This document shows, piece after piece, positions 42,955-51,524 of a stretch of 64,000 nt of DNA (positions are counted from its first letter, which is position 1; every line of letters starts with the position of its first letter). The notes beneath the pieces were generated by a model. It was not told where the DNA came from, searched no databases, and saw nothing but the letters and a program-made list of their open reading frames with translations. Source of the stretch: Chersky-806 sp036502405 (lineage in GTDB: Bacteria > Actinomycetota > Acidimicrobiia > IMCC26256 > JAENVU01); NCBI GenBank assembly GCA_036502405.1, contig DASXYP010000084.1:18703-82702 (forward strand), given 5' to 3'. A program made the position numbers and the translations under genes.

Positions 42955-45348
42955 TTACAGGTAGTCGTGGTGGAGGAGGTCGTTCGTGGCCCACCATCCC
43001 GGCACCGCGGGGATGAAGTTCGCCACCAGCTGGTTCGCGAGCACCGCGGCGACCGCGACCTCGCTCGAGATGCCGACGGCCACCAGCGCGCCCGACATGC
43101 CGACCGACGACACCGCCGTGCCACCCCCCGGGATCGGGACCAGCGACGCGATCGTCGAGACGAAGATGTTGATCGCCAGCAGGGTCCAGAAGTTGATCGA
43201 CCCGCCGAACGCGGCGAGGCAGGCGTCCATCACCGCGGCGTACAGCAGCGCGTTGATGGCGTTGCCACCGAGCAGCTCGACGACGCGGCGAGGGGATCGG
43301 GCCGCGGCCCACATCGTCGCGGTCGCGCTCTTGATCGGCGGCAGCGCGAGCTTGCGCACCTTCGGGATGCCGAAGATCACGCCGAGCCCGACGGCGAGGA
43401 CCACGAGCGCGATCAGCAGGGCCTCGACGATCGAGCTCGTGGGGATCTTCCCCGGCTTCAGCGTCGTCGGCGAGAGCACGACCGCGAAGCCGAGCAGGAT
43501 CACCTGGGCGACGATGTTGCCGACGTTGATCAAGAGCCCGCCGGACGCGACCGCGGAAGCCAGGTCGACGCCCTGGCGCTGGAGGAACCGGATCTGCGCC
43601 GCCATGCCACCGACCGCGGGCACCGCGAGGTTCGAGAACGACATCGACAGCTGGAGCTCGGCGGTGCGGATCAACGGAAGGTTGATCGGCACGGTGCCCA
43701 TCAGCGCGACGGCCGTGCAGAAGTTCGTGAGCAGCGAGATGAACATCGCGAGCGCGAGCCACCAGAAGTTCGCGTCCTTGATCGTGTCGTAGAACGTCTG
43801 CGGGTCGCCGACCTGGGACAGAAGCGCGAAGACCGCGATCAGGGTGCCGATCGCCATGAGCAGGTTCGTCCCGCTCACGCGGTAGAGCTGCTGGAGCGGC
43901 GGCGCCTCGGTGCCGACCGCGGCTGCGGCCGCGTCGCGCAGCGCGCCGATCTGCTTGCCCCGCTCCTTCCGCTCCTTGCGGTGGCCGTGGGTGAGCTCAC
44001 GGGTGAGGGCAGCCGGCTGCAGCAGCGGGAGCGCCTCGGTCAGCGCGGGCGCACCCAGCCCCTGCTTCGCGGCCGCGATCGCCCGGTCGTTGCCGACGAG
44101 GTCGGCTGTGCTGACGAGCAGCTCGGCGACATCCCGCGCGCGCTGGGAGCCGGTCGCCGATCCGGCCGCGTGGTCGAAGTCGACGACCGCAACGCCGTCG
44201 TGTGCCAGCACGACGTGCTGTGCGTTCAGCGCGCCGTGGGCGACCCGGGCCTCGTGCATGCGGTGGACCTGGCTCCAGAGGTCGCCCAGCACCGTGTCGG
44301 TGACCGTCGCGGGATCAGCGTCGGCGAGGCGGGTCCCCTCGACCGGGCGGATGACCAGCAACGCCGCGCCGGGGCCTGCGATGCCGGCGACCACGACGGT
44401 CGGCACCCGTACCTCGGCCCGTTCGGCGAGCAGCGTGATGTACGCCTGGTGCTCCACCTCGGCCAGCCGGGTGAGGTGCAGGCTCGGGCCCGCGTCCTTG
44501 TAGAGCATGGAGCGGCCGATCTTCGAGATCAGCTGCGCGTCGGCTTCGTCGCGACCGAGCACGCGGATCCGGAGCGGCCCGTCGCTCGACTCCGAGAGCA
44601 TCACTGTGCCGTAGCCCGGCTGGTGGGTGGCGAGGGACACCTCGCCATCGAACCCGGTGAGCTCGTGCAGCGCGGCCCCGACCTGCGCAGTCGTGGGCCG
44701 GCCGCCCGGCGACCCGAACGCCAGGTGCACGCACGCGGCGAGCCCCCACCCGAGCGCCACCGCGGCGAACGCGGCGTCCGGGAGCGCGATGCCCAGGTAG
44801 AGCGACGCCACCGCGAGGAGGAAGATCAGCAGCTGGCCGAGCCGGCGCATCGGCCGGGTGAGGTACGGCGACGCCACCGCGATCACGGCCACGATCACCG
44901 CGAGGCGGACCAGGGGGAAGGACGGGGTCTCGTCGAACCGGCGGGCGTAGTCGATCCCCTGCATGACGCTCGCGTCGCCGACGACGATCACACCGATCAG
45001 GCGGGCCACGAACCACGACGCGAACCCGGCGACGGCCATGTCGCGCGCGAGCCGCCACCGACGCGCGAACAACGCGGCGATCACGACGAGCGCGAGCGCC
45101 CACAACGCGCCGAAGCGGTAGAGGATCTGGAACAGCGGCGCGAGCGCGTCCGGCAGGCCGTTGAACAGGTGGAAGAGGTTCTGCTCGCTGGTGTCGTCGC
45201 CGCCGTCGCGGTGGATGATGAGTGCCGCCACGATCACGACGGCGATGACGACCCGGATCCAGTCGCTGGTGCGCCGGCGGTAGGGCAGCTCCGACGCAGG
45301 CCCGAACGCCCGCCCGCGCCACTGCGCCATCCGCCCCGGTTTCTCCAT
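42955..45348 (-). CDS. large membrane protein: pseudokinase-like centre with lysylphosphatidylglycerol synthase-type flippase domain
   Basis: A 797-residue mosaic. The N-terminal 220 residues hold about six helices and GIDYARRFDETPSFP. A soluble central region (about residues 230-430) shows degenerate kinase features, VHRMHEARVAHGALNAQHVVL and VAVVDFDHAAG, resembling a Ser/Thr kinase or APH catalytic loop and D-F-D motif. The C-terminal 300 residues are an LPG_synthase_TM/UPF0104 domain with about eight helices and SFSNLAVPAVGGMAAQIRFLQ and VPIPGGGTAVSSVG. It lacks the C-terminal aminoacyl-transferase domain of MprF. A lipid flippase controlled by its own kinase-like module is plausible. A TACGCGCGCGTA palindrome lies 12 bases upstream of the start. 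Confidence 0.8.
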   Translation of the reverse strand: MEKPGRMAQWRGRAFGPASELPYRRRTSDWIRVVIAVVIVAALIIHRDGGDDTSEQNLFHLFNGLPDALAPLFQILYRFGALWALALVVIAALFARRWRLARDMAVAGFASWFVARLIGVIVVGDASVMQGIDYARRFDETPSFPLVRLAVIVAVIAVASPYLTRPMRRLGQLLIFLLAVASLYLGIALPDAAFAAVALGWGLAACVHLAFGSPGGRPTTAQVGAALHELTGFDGEVSLATHQPGYGTVMLSESSDGPLRIRVLGRDEADAQLISKIGRSMLYKDAGPSLHLTRLAEVEHQAYITLLAERAEVRVPTVVVAGIAGPGAALLVIRPVEGTRLADADPATVTDTVLGDLWSQVHRMHEARVAHGALNAQHVVLAHDGVAVVDFDHAAGSATGSQRARDVAELLVSTADLVGNDRAIAAAKQGLGAPALTEALPLLQPAALTRELTHGHRKERKERGKQIGALRDAAAAAVGTEAPPLQQLYRVSGTNLLMAIGTLIAVFALLSQVGDPQTFYDTIKDANFWWLALAMFISLLTNFCTAVALMGTVPINLPLIRTAELQLSMSFSNLAVPAVGGMAAQIRFLQRQGVDLASAVASGGLLINVGNIVAQVILLGFAVVLSPTTLKPGKIPTSSIVEALLIALVVLAVGLGVIFGIPKVRKLALPPIKSATATMWAAARSPRRVVELLGGNAINALLYAAVMDACLAAFGGSINFWTLLAINIFVSTIASLVPIPGGGTAVSSVGMSGALVAVGISSEVAVAAVLANQLVANFIPAVPGWWATNDLLHHDYL

Positions 45349-45359
45349 GTCGCTTCACC

Positions 45360-45373
45360 ATACGCGCGCGTAT
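45360..45373. promoter_or_regulatory. 14-bp palindrome ATACGCGCGCGTAT in a divergent promoter region
   Basis: ATACGCGCGCGTAT is perfectly palindromic and lies in the 63-base gap between the divergent flippase and maleylpyruvate isomerase-like genes. Its core is identical to that of the 18-bp palindrome at 20884-20901, which supports a shared DNA-binding regulator. Confidence 0.55.
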
Positions 45374-45411
45374 CCTCCGCACTGCTCCTTCTCCGACCGA
45401 GGTGACGCATC

Positions 45412-46164
45412 GTGGACGTGGCCGAGCACGTGGGGTTCCTTGCGGCTGAGGGTGAGCTGCTCGCGAGCGCGGCGAGCGGCGTCGACCCCGACGCCCCGGT
45501 CGGGACCGTCCCGGGCTGGTCGCTGCGCGACCTCGTCCACCACCTCGGCGGCATCCACCGCTGGGCCACGACCACGATCCGTGAGGCGCGGACCGAGCGC
45601 TACGACACGACACTGCTCGAGGTGGTCGGTGCGTGGCCCGGCGACGACGAGCTCGTGGCCTGGTTCCGCGCCGGTCATGCCGCGCTGGTGCGGACCCTGC
45701 GCGACGCGGACCCGGACCTGCAGTGCTGGTCGTTCTTCGCCGCGCCGACGCCGGTCGCGTTCTGGGCCCGGCGCCAGACCCACGAGACCGCGATCCACCG
45801 CGCAGACGCGCAGAGCTGCTCGGGGCCGGTCACGCCCTATGCACCCGCGCTCGCGGCGGACGGCGTGGACGAGATCCTCACCGGCTTCGCAGCCCGCCGG
45901 GGCGAGTACCCGATCCCACCGTCCCGGATGCGACTGCGAGCCCCGGACATCGGCCGCGAGTGGCTCGCACAGCTCGGCCCCGAGCGCACGACGCTCCTCG
46001 AACCCGACGAGTGCACGACACCGGACGTCGCGGTCGAGGCCCCGGCGTCGGACCTCTACCTGCTGATGTGGAACCGGATCCCCGCGGATGCGGTCACGGT
46101 CGACGGCGACCCGGACACACTCTCGGTGTGGCGCGACGCGGTGCGGGTCCGCTGGAGCGAGTGA
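45412..46164 (+). CDS. maleylpyruvate isomerase family mycothiol-dependent enzyme
   Basis: A 250-residue protein of the DinB/MDMPI superfamily. GWSLRDLVHHLGGIHRWATTTI carries the conserved metal-binding His, and FWARRQTHETAIHRADAQ provides the H-x-x-x-H pair, giving the typical three-His zinc site. The C-terminal 80 residues form an SCP2-like domain ending in LYLLMWNRIPADAVTVDGD. Family members use mycothiol as cofactor or conjugation partner, consistent with an actinobacterial host. The GTG start has a GAGGTGA ribosome binding site. The substrate is not evident. Confidence 0.87.
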   Translation: MDVAEHVGFLAAEGELLASAASGVDPDAPVGTVPGWSLRDLVHHLGGIHRWATTTIREARTERYDTTLLEVVGAWPGDDELVAWFRAGHAALVRTLRDADPDLQCWSFFAAPTPVAFWARRQTHETAIHRADAQSCSGPVTPYAPALAADGVDEILTGFAARRGEYPIPPSRMRLRAPDIGREWLAQLGPERTTLLEPDECTTPDVAVEAPASDLYLLMWNRIPADAVTVDGDPDTLSVWRDAVRVRWSE

Positions 46165-46171
46165 TCCGCGG

Positions 46172-47455
46172 TCAGGTACGGGCGCGGTACGCGACCGGGC
46201 ACGGATCGGCGGCGCGCGCGACACCACCGATCTGGAGCGGGAGCGGCCGTACCGCGTCGAACGCGGGCACGAGCTCGTACGCGTCGACCAGTGCCCGCAC
46301 CGCGCGGCCGATCGCCGTCAGCGAGAACCGCTGCGCCGGGCAGCGATGCGGTCCGTGGCCGAACGTCACGACCAGCTCGCGAGCCGGCAGGGCCCGCTCC
46401 TCGCGCAGCTTCCGGCCGTCCCACCGGTCGGGGTCGAACCCGTCGAACCCCGGCGCCGCGGTCGTGTTGGTCAGCGGCACCATCGTCGCGAGCACGACGC
46501 CGGGCGGCAGCTCGTAGGTCGCGGACACATCGCGCACCGTGCAGGGCGCGAGCACCGTTCGCATCATGATCGACCGTTGGCCCAACCGGATCGACTCGAG
46601 CACGCTGCGCTCGAGCCCGGCATCATCACCGTCGATGATCCGCTGGTGCACGTCCGGATGCAGGAGCACCAGCGCCAGCGTCCACCCGAGGGCGGCGAAG
46701 AGGTTCGTCATGGTGGCGACGTGGAGCAGGACCACGTCGCCGGCCACTCCCGCGGCGCGGGTCGCGCCAGTCGTGTCCGCCCACCGGCGGTCGATCTCCG
46801 CGAGGAACCCGTCTTCGGGTGCGCCTGCAGCGAGGAGCCGGCCGACGATGCCCTCGACCCGCGCGAGCGCCTCCCGCTCCGCGGTGCGGTCGCTGCCGGC
46901 CGCGGCACCCCGCTCGGGGTGGACGAACGCCTCCGCCCCGTCCAGCGCCTCGAAGTCGGCGATCAGCTCGTCGAGCAACGGCGGTGCGGCCGCCTCGTCA
47001 CCCATCCAGCACCCGAGTGCGAGCCGGTGCCCGAGCCGGCGCGCCAGCGCGAACACCTCGAACGTCCCCGCGTCGCCGAGCTCGTCGATCTGCCGCGCGA
47101 TCGCGACGTCGAGGTGGCCGAGGTAGCCCTCGACGTCCTGCGCGCCGAAGAGGTCGTGCGCGAACGTGCGTCGATCCGCGAACAGCTCGCGCGGCAGCTT
47201 GCGCAACAGCATCCGGTAGTCCGCGAGCCCCTTGCTCGCCACCGACTCGGGGAGCGCGTACAGGTCGCGCAGGGAGTCGGGCGCGAACACGAACAGCATC
47301 CGGTCCCGGCCCGAGTCCACCACGAACGTGTCCCCGAGCTCCTCGCGTGCGGCGCGCAACGCGACGACCGGGTCTGGAGCGCTCGCGTCGTCCCACGGGA
47401 GCCGAAAGCCCGCGATCGGCGGCATCGGGTCGATCACGGGAGCGTCGTGCGGCAC
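46172..47455 (-). CDS. cytochrome P450
   Basis: A 427-residue P450. The haem loop FGHGPHRCPAQRFS places the thiolate at Cys372, and LESIRLGQRS provides the E-x-x-R pair. FDPDRWDGRKL is the aromatic region. The I-helix acid-alcohol pair is not obvious (HVATMTNLFAALGW), which is unusual and resembles CYP152- or CYP7/8-like P450s rather than typical monooxygenases. No redox partner is adjacent. It converges on the maleylpyruvate isomerase-like gene with seven bases between the ends. Confidence 0.87.
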   Translation of the reverse strand: MPHDAPVIDPMPPIAGFRLPWDDASAPDPVVALRAAREELGDTFVVDSGRDRMLFVFAPDSLRDLYALPESVASKGLADYRMLLRKLPRELFADRRTFAHDLFGAQDVEGYLGHLDVAIARQIDELGDAGTFEVFALARRLGHRLALGCWMGDEAAAPPLLDELIADFEALDGAEAFVHPERGAAAGSDRTAEREALARVEGIVGRLLAAGAPEDGFLAEIDRRWADTTGATRAAGVAGDVVLLHVATMTNLFAALGWTLALVLLHPDVHQRIIDGDDAGLERSVLESIRLGQRSIMMRTVLAPCTVRDVSATYELPPGVVLATMVPLTNTTAAPGFDGFDPDRWDGRKLREERALPARELVVTFGHGPHRCPAQRFSLTAIGRAVRALVDAYELVPAFDAVRPLPLQIGGVARAADPCPVAYRART

Positions 47456-47562
47456 GCCGGGACGTTACGGCAGCGGTTGGGACCGGTGTCACACACGGGT
47501 TTCGCCCGCCCGACTCCGCGGGTAGGTGGGAGATCCACGAACGACCGCGGAAGGAACCCATC

Positions 47563-47799
47563 ATGAGCAAGGACACCGGTCCCGAGGCCGCAGTGAAGGG
47601 CGTCGTCGAAGACGTCAAGGGCAAGGCCAAGGAGGTCGCGGGCGCCGTCACGGGCCGTGACGAGCTCCAGCGCGAGGGCGAGGCCCAGCAGGACAAGGCC
47701 GACGCGCAGCGCGACGTCGCCGCCAAGGAGGCCGAGGCCGACAAGGCGCGCGCGACGGCCGCCGCCCACGAGGCGGAGGAGCGCAGCCACCAGGACTGA
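47563..47799 (+). CDS. CsbD-like stress protein
   Basis: A 78-residue hydrophilic protein. EAAVKGVVEDVKGKAKEVAGAVTG matches the CsbD repeat of bacterial general-stress proteins, followed by a Lys/Ala/Glu-rich helical tail (KADAQRDVAAKEAEADKAR). CsbD-like proteins accumulate in stationary phase and osmotic stress, with no known biochemical activity. AAGGAA precedes the ATG by seven bases. It is divergent from the P450 gene. Confidence 0.85.
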   Translation: MSKDTGPEAAVKGVVEDVKGKAKEVAGAVTGRDELQREGEAQQDKADAQRDVAAKEAEADKARATAAAHEAEERSHQD

Positions 47800-47888
47800 C
47801 GCGTCCACGTCCGCTCCCTTCGACGGCCCCGGCGTGACCATCACGGTCGCGCCGGGGCTGCTCGTCCGGCACCGCTAGGTTCACCGCC

Positions 47889-49049
47889 GTGACGAACCCC
47901 GGACCGCTCCTCGCCGCAGACGAGCAGCTCACCCACCAGATCGTCGACACCTTCGCCCGCGTCGGCGAGCGCGACCGGAGCTGGACCGAGAAGATCTGCG
48001 CGATGGCCGCCGCGAAGGACGGATCGGTCCAGCTGTCGCTCGGCCTCGGGAAGTACACGAACCGCGGCGTGATGGACGCCTACGCCGGGATCTCGCGGGG
48101 CGTCGAGCAGTGGACCGTCCGCGCCAGCCGCGAGCTCGCACCCCACCCCGAGACCGCGACCGTCGGCCCGATCCGCTACGAGGTCGTCGAGCCGCTCCGC
48201 GAGGTCCAGTTCGCGCTCGATGCGAACGACGCGCAGCCGATCAGCTTCGAGTGGACGATCTCGAGCCCGCTGCCGCCGGTGGTCGAGACCCGCGAGGTGC
48301 ACGTCAGCCGTGACCGCTACCGCGTCGACGCCGACATCATCCGGTACCACCACGGCGGCACCGCGCGCGGCTGGGTCGACATCGACGGGGTGCGGACGAC
48401 GTTCGACGCGGGGAGCTGGGTCTCGACCCGCGACCACTCATGGGGCGTGCGCTACCAGGTGGGCGCGCCGCTGCCGGACATCGCACCGTCGGTGCAGCCA
48501 CCGGGGACCGCCGCGTACGTGCTGTGGTTCCCCGTGTTCTGCGAGCGACCGGGCGCCGAGCCCTACGGCCTGCACCTCTACTCCCAGCGGTTCTCGTTCG
48601 GGGACTGGAGCCGCCTGACCTTCGAGGGCGGCGTCGAGCACGCGAACGGACGCCGGGAGGCGTTCGTCGAGGCCCGCCCCGAGCTCCGCTTCGACGACCG
48701 CACCCGCCGCTTCCTCGGCGGTCGGATCACCTGCATCGGACGCGACGGCCGCGAGCGCCCGCTGCTGCTCGAGCCGGTCTCCGACACCGGGTTCCACCTC
48801 GCGACCGGGCTGTACGGCGGATTCGACGGGATGCACCACGGCCAGTGGCGGGGGGCGGAGCACGTCGAGGGCGAGCGCATCGCGGACTGCACCGCCGACG
48901 ACGCGCTGCCCCGGGTCCGCCAGCACCGCCAGGCGCTGGTCCGGGTCGAGGACCCGGTCGCGGGTGGGATCGGCTACGGCGACCTGCAGAGCATCGTGAC
49001 CGGCCCCCACCCCGACCTCGGCCTCACCGGCGAGGGCCCCGGCCAGTAA
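47889..49049 (+). CDS. uncharacterised protein with lipocalin/tocopherol-cyclase-like beta domains
   Basis: A 386-residue protein, mostly beta-strand, with no catalytic motif I can name. Features include ISFEWTISSPLPPVVETREVHVS, STRDHSWGVRYQVG and LWFPVFCERPGAEPYGLHLYSQRFS. The R-x-H-S-W-G motif appears in a family of actinobacterial and proteobacterial proteins with carotenoid-hydratase-like or lipocalin-type barrels (DUF7064-like). It probably binds a hydrophobic ligand. The GTG start has AGGTTCACC upstream. It converges on a P450 with 32 bases between the ends. Confidence 0.65.
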   Translation: MTNPGPLLAADEQLTHQIVDTFARVGERDRSWTEKICAMAAAKDGSVQLSLGLGKYTNRGVMDAYAGISRGVEQWTVRASRELAPHPETATVGPIRYEVVEPLREVQFALDANDAQPISFEWTISSPLPPVVETREVHVSRDRYRVDADIIRYHHGGTARGWVDIDGVRTTFDAGSWVSTRDHSWGVRYQVGAPLPDIAPSVQPPGTAAYVLWFPVFCERPGAEPYGLHLYSQRFSFGDWSRLTFEGGVEHANGRREAFVEARPELRFDDRTRRFLGGRITCIGRDGRERPLLLEPVSDTGFHLATGLYGGFDGMHHGQWRGAEHVEGERIADCTADDALPRVRQHRQALVRVEDPVAGGIGYGDLQSIVTGPHPDLGLTGEGPGQ

Positions 49050-49081
49050 CGCCCCGATTCGCTTGCGCGCGCCGGGCCGGG

Positions 49082-50275
49082 TCAGGCGAAGCGGATGGGG
49101 ACGGCGTGCGGGCCGCGCACGAGGCTCGAAGGCATCCACTCGGCCTCGCCCGCGATCTCGTAGTCGGGGAAGCGGGCGAGGACCTCTTCGAACACGATGC
49201 GCGCCTCGAGCCGGGCGAGCGCGGCACCGAGGCAGAGGTGCTCGCCGAAGCCGAACGCGAGGTTCGGCACCTCAACCGGTCGCGCCGCGTCGAAGCGGTC
49301 GGCGGTCGGCCCGAACGCGGCCTCATCACGGTTGCCGGACGCGTACAGCATCACGAGGTAGTCGTCGGCCGCGACCGGCACGCCCCCGATTTCGGTGTCC
49401 CGGGTGACCGTGCGGGCGAACTGCTGGATCGGCGTGACCCAGCGGAGGCACTCCTCGACCGCACCCGGGACCGACGCCGGGTCTGCTGCGACGGCGGCGC
49501 GCTGGTCGGGGTGCTCGGCCAGCGCCATCATCCCGCCGGAGATCAGGTGCCGCGTGGTCTCGTTGCCCGCCACGAGCAGCGACATGTTGAACGTGACCAG
49601 CTCCCCGGTCGTGAGCGGGCGCCCGTCCACCTCGGCTCCGACCAACAGCGAGACGACGTCGTCACCTGGGTGCGCGACCTTCTCGCGCGCGTGCGCTTCG
49701 AGGAACGCGACGAGCTCCATGACGTCCCGGAGCGCATCGGGCGGCAGCGCGGCGCGGCCGTCGGACGCGAGGATCGTCGCGTCCGACCAGCGCCGGAAGT
49801 CGGACCGGTTCGCGTCGGGCACGCCGAGCAGCTCGCAGATGACGAGAACCGGGAGCGGAGCCGACAGCACGTCGACGAGATCCACGACCTCGCCCGGGGG
49901 CACCGCATCGAGCAGGTGCCGCGCGAGCGAGCGGATGTCGTCCTCCATCCGCTGGACCGCGCGTGCGGTGAACTCGCGGTTGAGGATCCTCCGCCAGCTG
50001 CCGTGCTGTGGTGGGTCCATGTGCAGGATCGAGCCGTCGACCGTCCCGCCCTCGCGCAGCGGGTCGTTGACCAGCGCGCCGCGGCCCGAGCAGAAGGTCT
50101 CGGGGTCGCGGCTGATCGCGCGGATGTCGTGGTACCGGGTGATCGCTTTCGTGCCCGGGGCGTACTCGAAGACCGGCGCCTCGGTGCGGAGTCGGGCGAG
50201 GATCTCGTAGTAGTCCGGCCGGAGGAAGAACCCGGGCGTGCTCGGGTCGATGGCCAGGTGGTCGATCGCAGTCAC
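49082..50275 (-). CDS. cytochrome P450
   Basis: A 397-residue class I bacterial P450. The haem loop FGFGEHLCLGAALARLE places the thiolate at Cys348. LLVAGNETTRHLISGG is the I-helix with the oxygen-activating A/G-x-E-T-T, EECLRWVTP the E-x-x-R region, and FGPTADRFDAARP the aromatic region. HMDPPQHGSWRRILNREFTARAV is typical of the CYP107/125-like soluble group. The GTG start overlaps the stop of the phosphotransferase gene by four bases, so the two are translationally coupled. Substrate unknown; steroid or fatty-acid-like compounds are common in related clusters. Confidence 0.92.
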   Translation of the reverse strand: MTAIDHLAIDPSTPGFFLRPDYYEILARLRTEAPVFEYAPGTKAITRYHDIRAISRDPETFCSGRGALVNDPLREGGTVDGSILHMDPPQHGSWRRILNREFTARAVQRMEDDIRSLARHLLDAVPPGEVVDLVDVLSAPLPVLVICELLGVPDANRSDFRRWSDATILASDGRAALPPDALRDVMELVAFLEAHAREKVAHPGDDVVSLLVGAEVDGRPLTTGELVTFNMSLLVAGNETTRHLISGGMMALAEHPDQRAAVAADPASVPGAVEECLRWVTPIQQFARTVTRDTEIGGVPVAADDYLVMLYASGNRDEAAFGPTADRFDAARPVEVPNLAFGFGEHLCLGAALARLEARIVFEEVLARFPDYEIAGEAEWMPSSLVRGPHAVPIRFA

Positions 50276-51381
50276 CGTGCGCCTCCGTTCGCGGTCGCGA
50301 TGCGCCGGGAGAGCAGGTCGAGCAACGGGTTGTCGGCGATCGGGAGCATCGGCGGCACCACGCGAGGATCTCTGCCGGCCGATTGTCGGGCGGGCGTGGC
50401 GCTGGCGCCCGGCTGAGGCCCTTCCTGCTCCTGCACGTACGCGAGGCGGGTCATGATCGCGATGCTGCGGACCATCGCGAAGACCTCGTACCACTCGAGG
50501 TCGACGAGGCTGCGCCCGGCCTGCGCCTCGTAGTGCGCGCACGCATCGTCGTGGTCGAGGAACCCGGGGACCGACCGGCCGAAGAGCTCGTTCTGGGTCG
50601 CCTCGAGCGTGAGGTGCCACGCGAGGTCGTGCTCCGCCGCGCCGATCGACGTCATCTCCCAGTCGAGCACCGCCGCGGGGCGCCGGGCGTCGTCGAACAC
50701 GATGTTCCCGAGCCGCACGTCACCCCACAGGAACGACGGCGGCGGCTCGTGGGCGGGGCGGTGCTTGGTGCACCAGGCGAGGGCGTCGGCCAGTGCGGGG
50801 ACCAGCACCTCGCCGGCGCCGTACCAGTCGAGGTAGCGCTGCCAGGACGCGAGCTCCGCGTCGAGGTCACGTGACGGCACGACGCGGTCGAGCTCGACCG
50901 CGCGCCAGTCGATGCGGTGCAACGTCGCGAGGATGTCGTACAGGCCGCGCGACACGGTGGCCGCCGCTTCCGGGCTCTCGGTCACCCATGGGTCGCGCAG
51001 CGGCATCGAACCGGGGATGTGCCCGGCGACGGCGGGCATGACGAGGAACGGCGCGCCCAGCCACTGCGGGTCCGTCTCGAGGTCGACCGGGACCGCGGTC
51101 GGCACCCCGCCGGCCGCGGCGACCTCCTGGGCGCGCGCCTGCACCGCGAGGTCGTAGCCGGGGAAGATCCCGGCCGCGGACGGGGCGAGCCGTACGACGA
51201 GCCTCTCCGGCTCCGCGCTCCGCTCGGGATCGAGGACGTCGAGCATGAGGGTCTCGCTCGACAGGCCTGCCGCCGGGCGCTCGCACCGGGTCACGTCGAG
51301 CTCGGACCCACCCCGGCGGTCGCGGAGCCACCGGGTCATCCCCTCGGCCACCGCGGCCGGATCACGTTGCACTGCGAGCAT
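50272..51381 (-). CDS. phosphotransferase family protein (APH/ACAD10-like)
   Basis: A 369-residue kinase-fold protein. RCERPAAGLSSETLMLDV is the Gly-rich loop, FLWGDVRLGNIVFDD the catalytic loop (W-G-D-x-R-x-G-N instead of H-G-D), and PAAVLDWEMTSIGAAEHDLAWHL holds the metal-binding Asp. These features match the ACAD10-like phosphotransferases often found with acyl-CoA dehydrogenases and P450s, not antibiotic kinases. Near the C-terminus the segment SATPARQSAGRDPRVV is encoded by a dispersed non-coding repeat (50363-50390), so that part of the gene is probably an insertion. Confidence 0.85.
   Translation of the reverse strand: MLAVQRDPAAVAEGMTRWLRDRRGGSELDVTRCERPAAGLSSETLMLDVLDPERSAEPERLVVRLAPSAAGIFPGYDLAVQARAQEVAAAGGVPTAVPVDLETDPQWLGAPFLVMPAVAGHIPGSMPLRDPWVTESPEAAATVSRGLYDILATLHRIDWRAVELDRVVPSRDLDAELASWQRYLDWYGAGEVLVPALADALAWCTKHRPAHEPPPSFLWGDVRLGNIVFDDARRPAAVLDWEMTSIGAAEHDLAWHLTLEATQNELFGRSVPGFLDHDDACAHYEAQAGRSLVDLEWYEVFAMVRSIAIMTRLAYVQEQEGPQPGASATPARQSAGRDPRVVPPMLPIADNPLLDLLSRRIATANGGAR
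50363..50390. repeat. CCGCCGGCC dispersed repeat, copy 3, inside a gene
   Basis: CGAGGATCTCTGCCGGCC followed by GATTGTCGGG matches the repeats at 16583 and 30091 with a few changes. It lies inside the reading frame of the phosphotransferase gene and preserves that frame. Confidence 0.55.
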
Positions 51382-51485
51382 CGTCGACTCCCCCGGATCG
51401 TCGTCGACGCTACAGAAGGCCGCCGGAGGGCGCCGCACCAACCCGGGTCCGGCGGTCGCGCTCCGGAGATCTCGGACGGCGAGCC

Positions 51486-51516
51486 TTGACTTCAAGCGCG
51501 CTTGAACTCTTATCGT
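51486..51516 (+). promoter_or_regulatory. MerR-type promoter/operator
   Basis: A TTGACT -35 element (51486-51491) and a TATCGT-like -10 (51511-51516) are 19 bases apart, longer than the usual 17. The perfect 16-bp palindrome TTCAAGCGCGCTTGAA (51491-51506) fills the spacer. This is the standard layout of promoters twisted open by MerR/SoxR-type activators. No MerR gene is within the window. It drives the gene starting at 51525. Confidence 0.6.
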
Positions 51517-51524
51517 GCCGGGTC

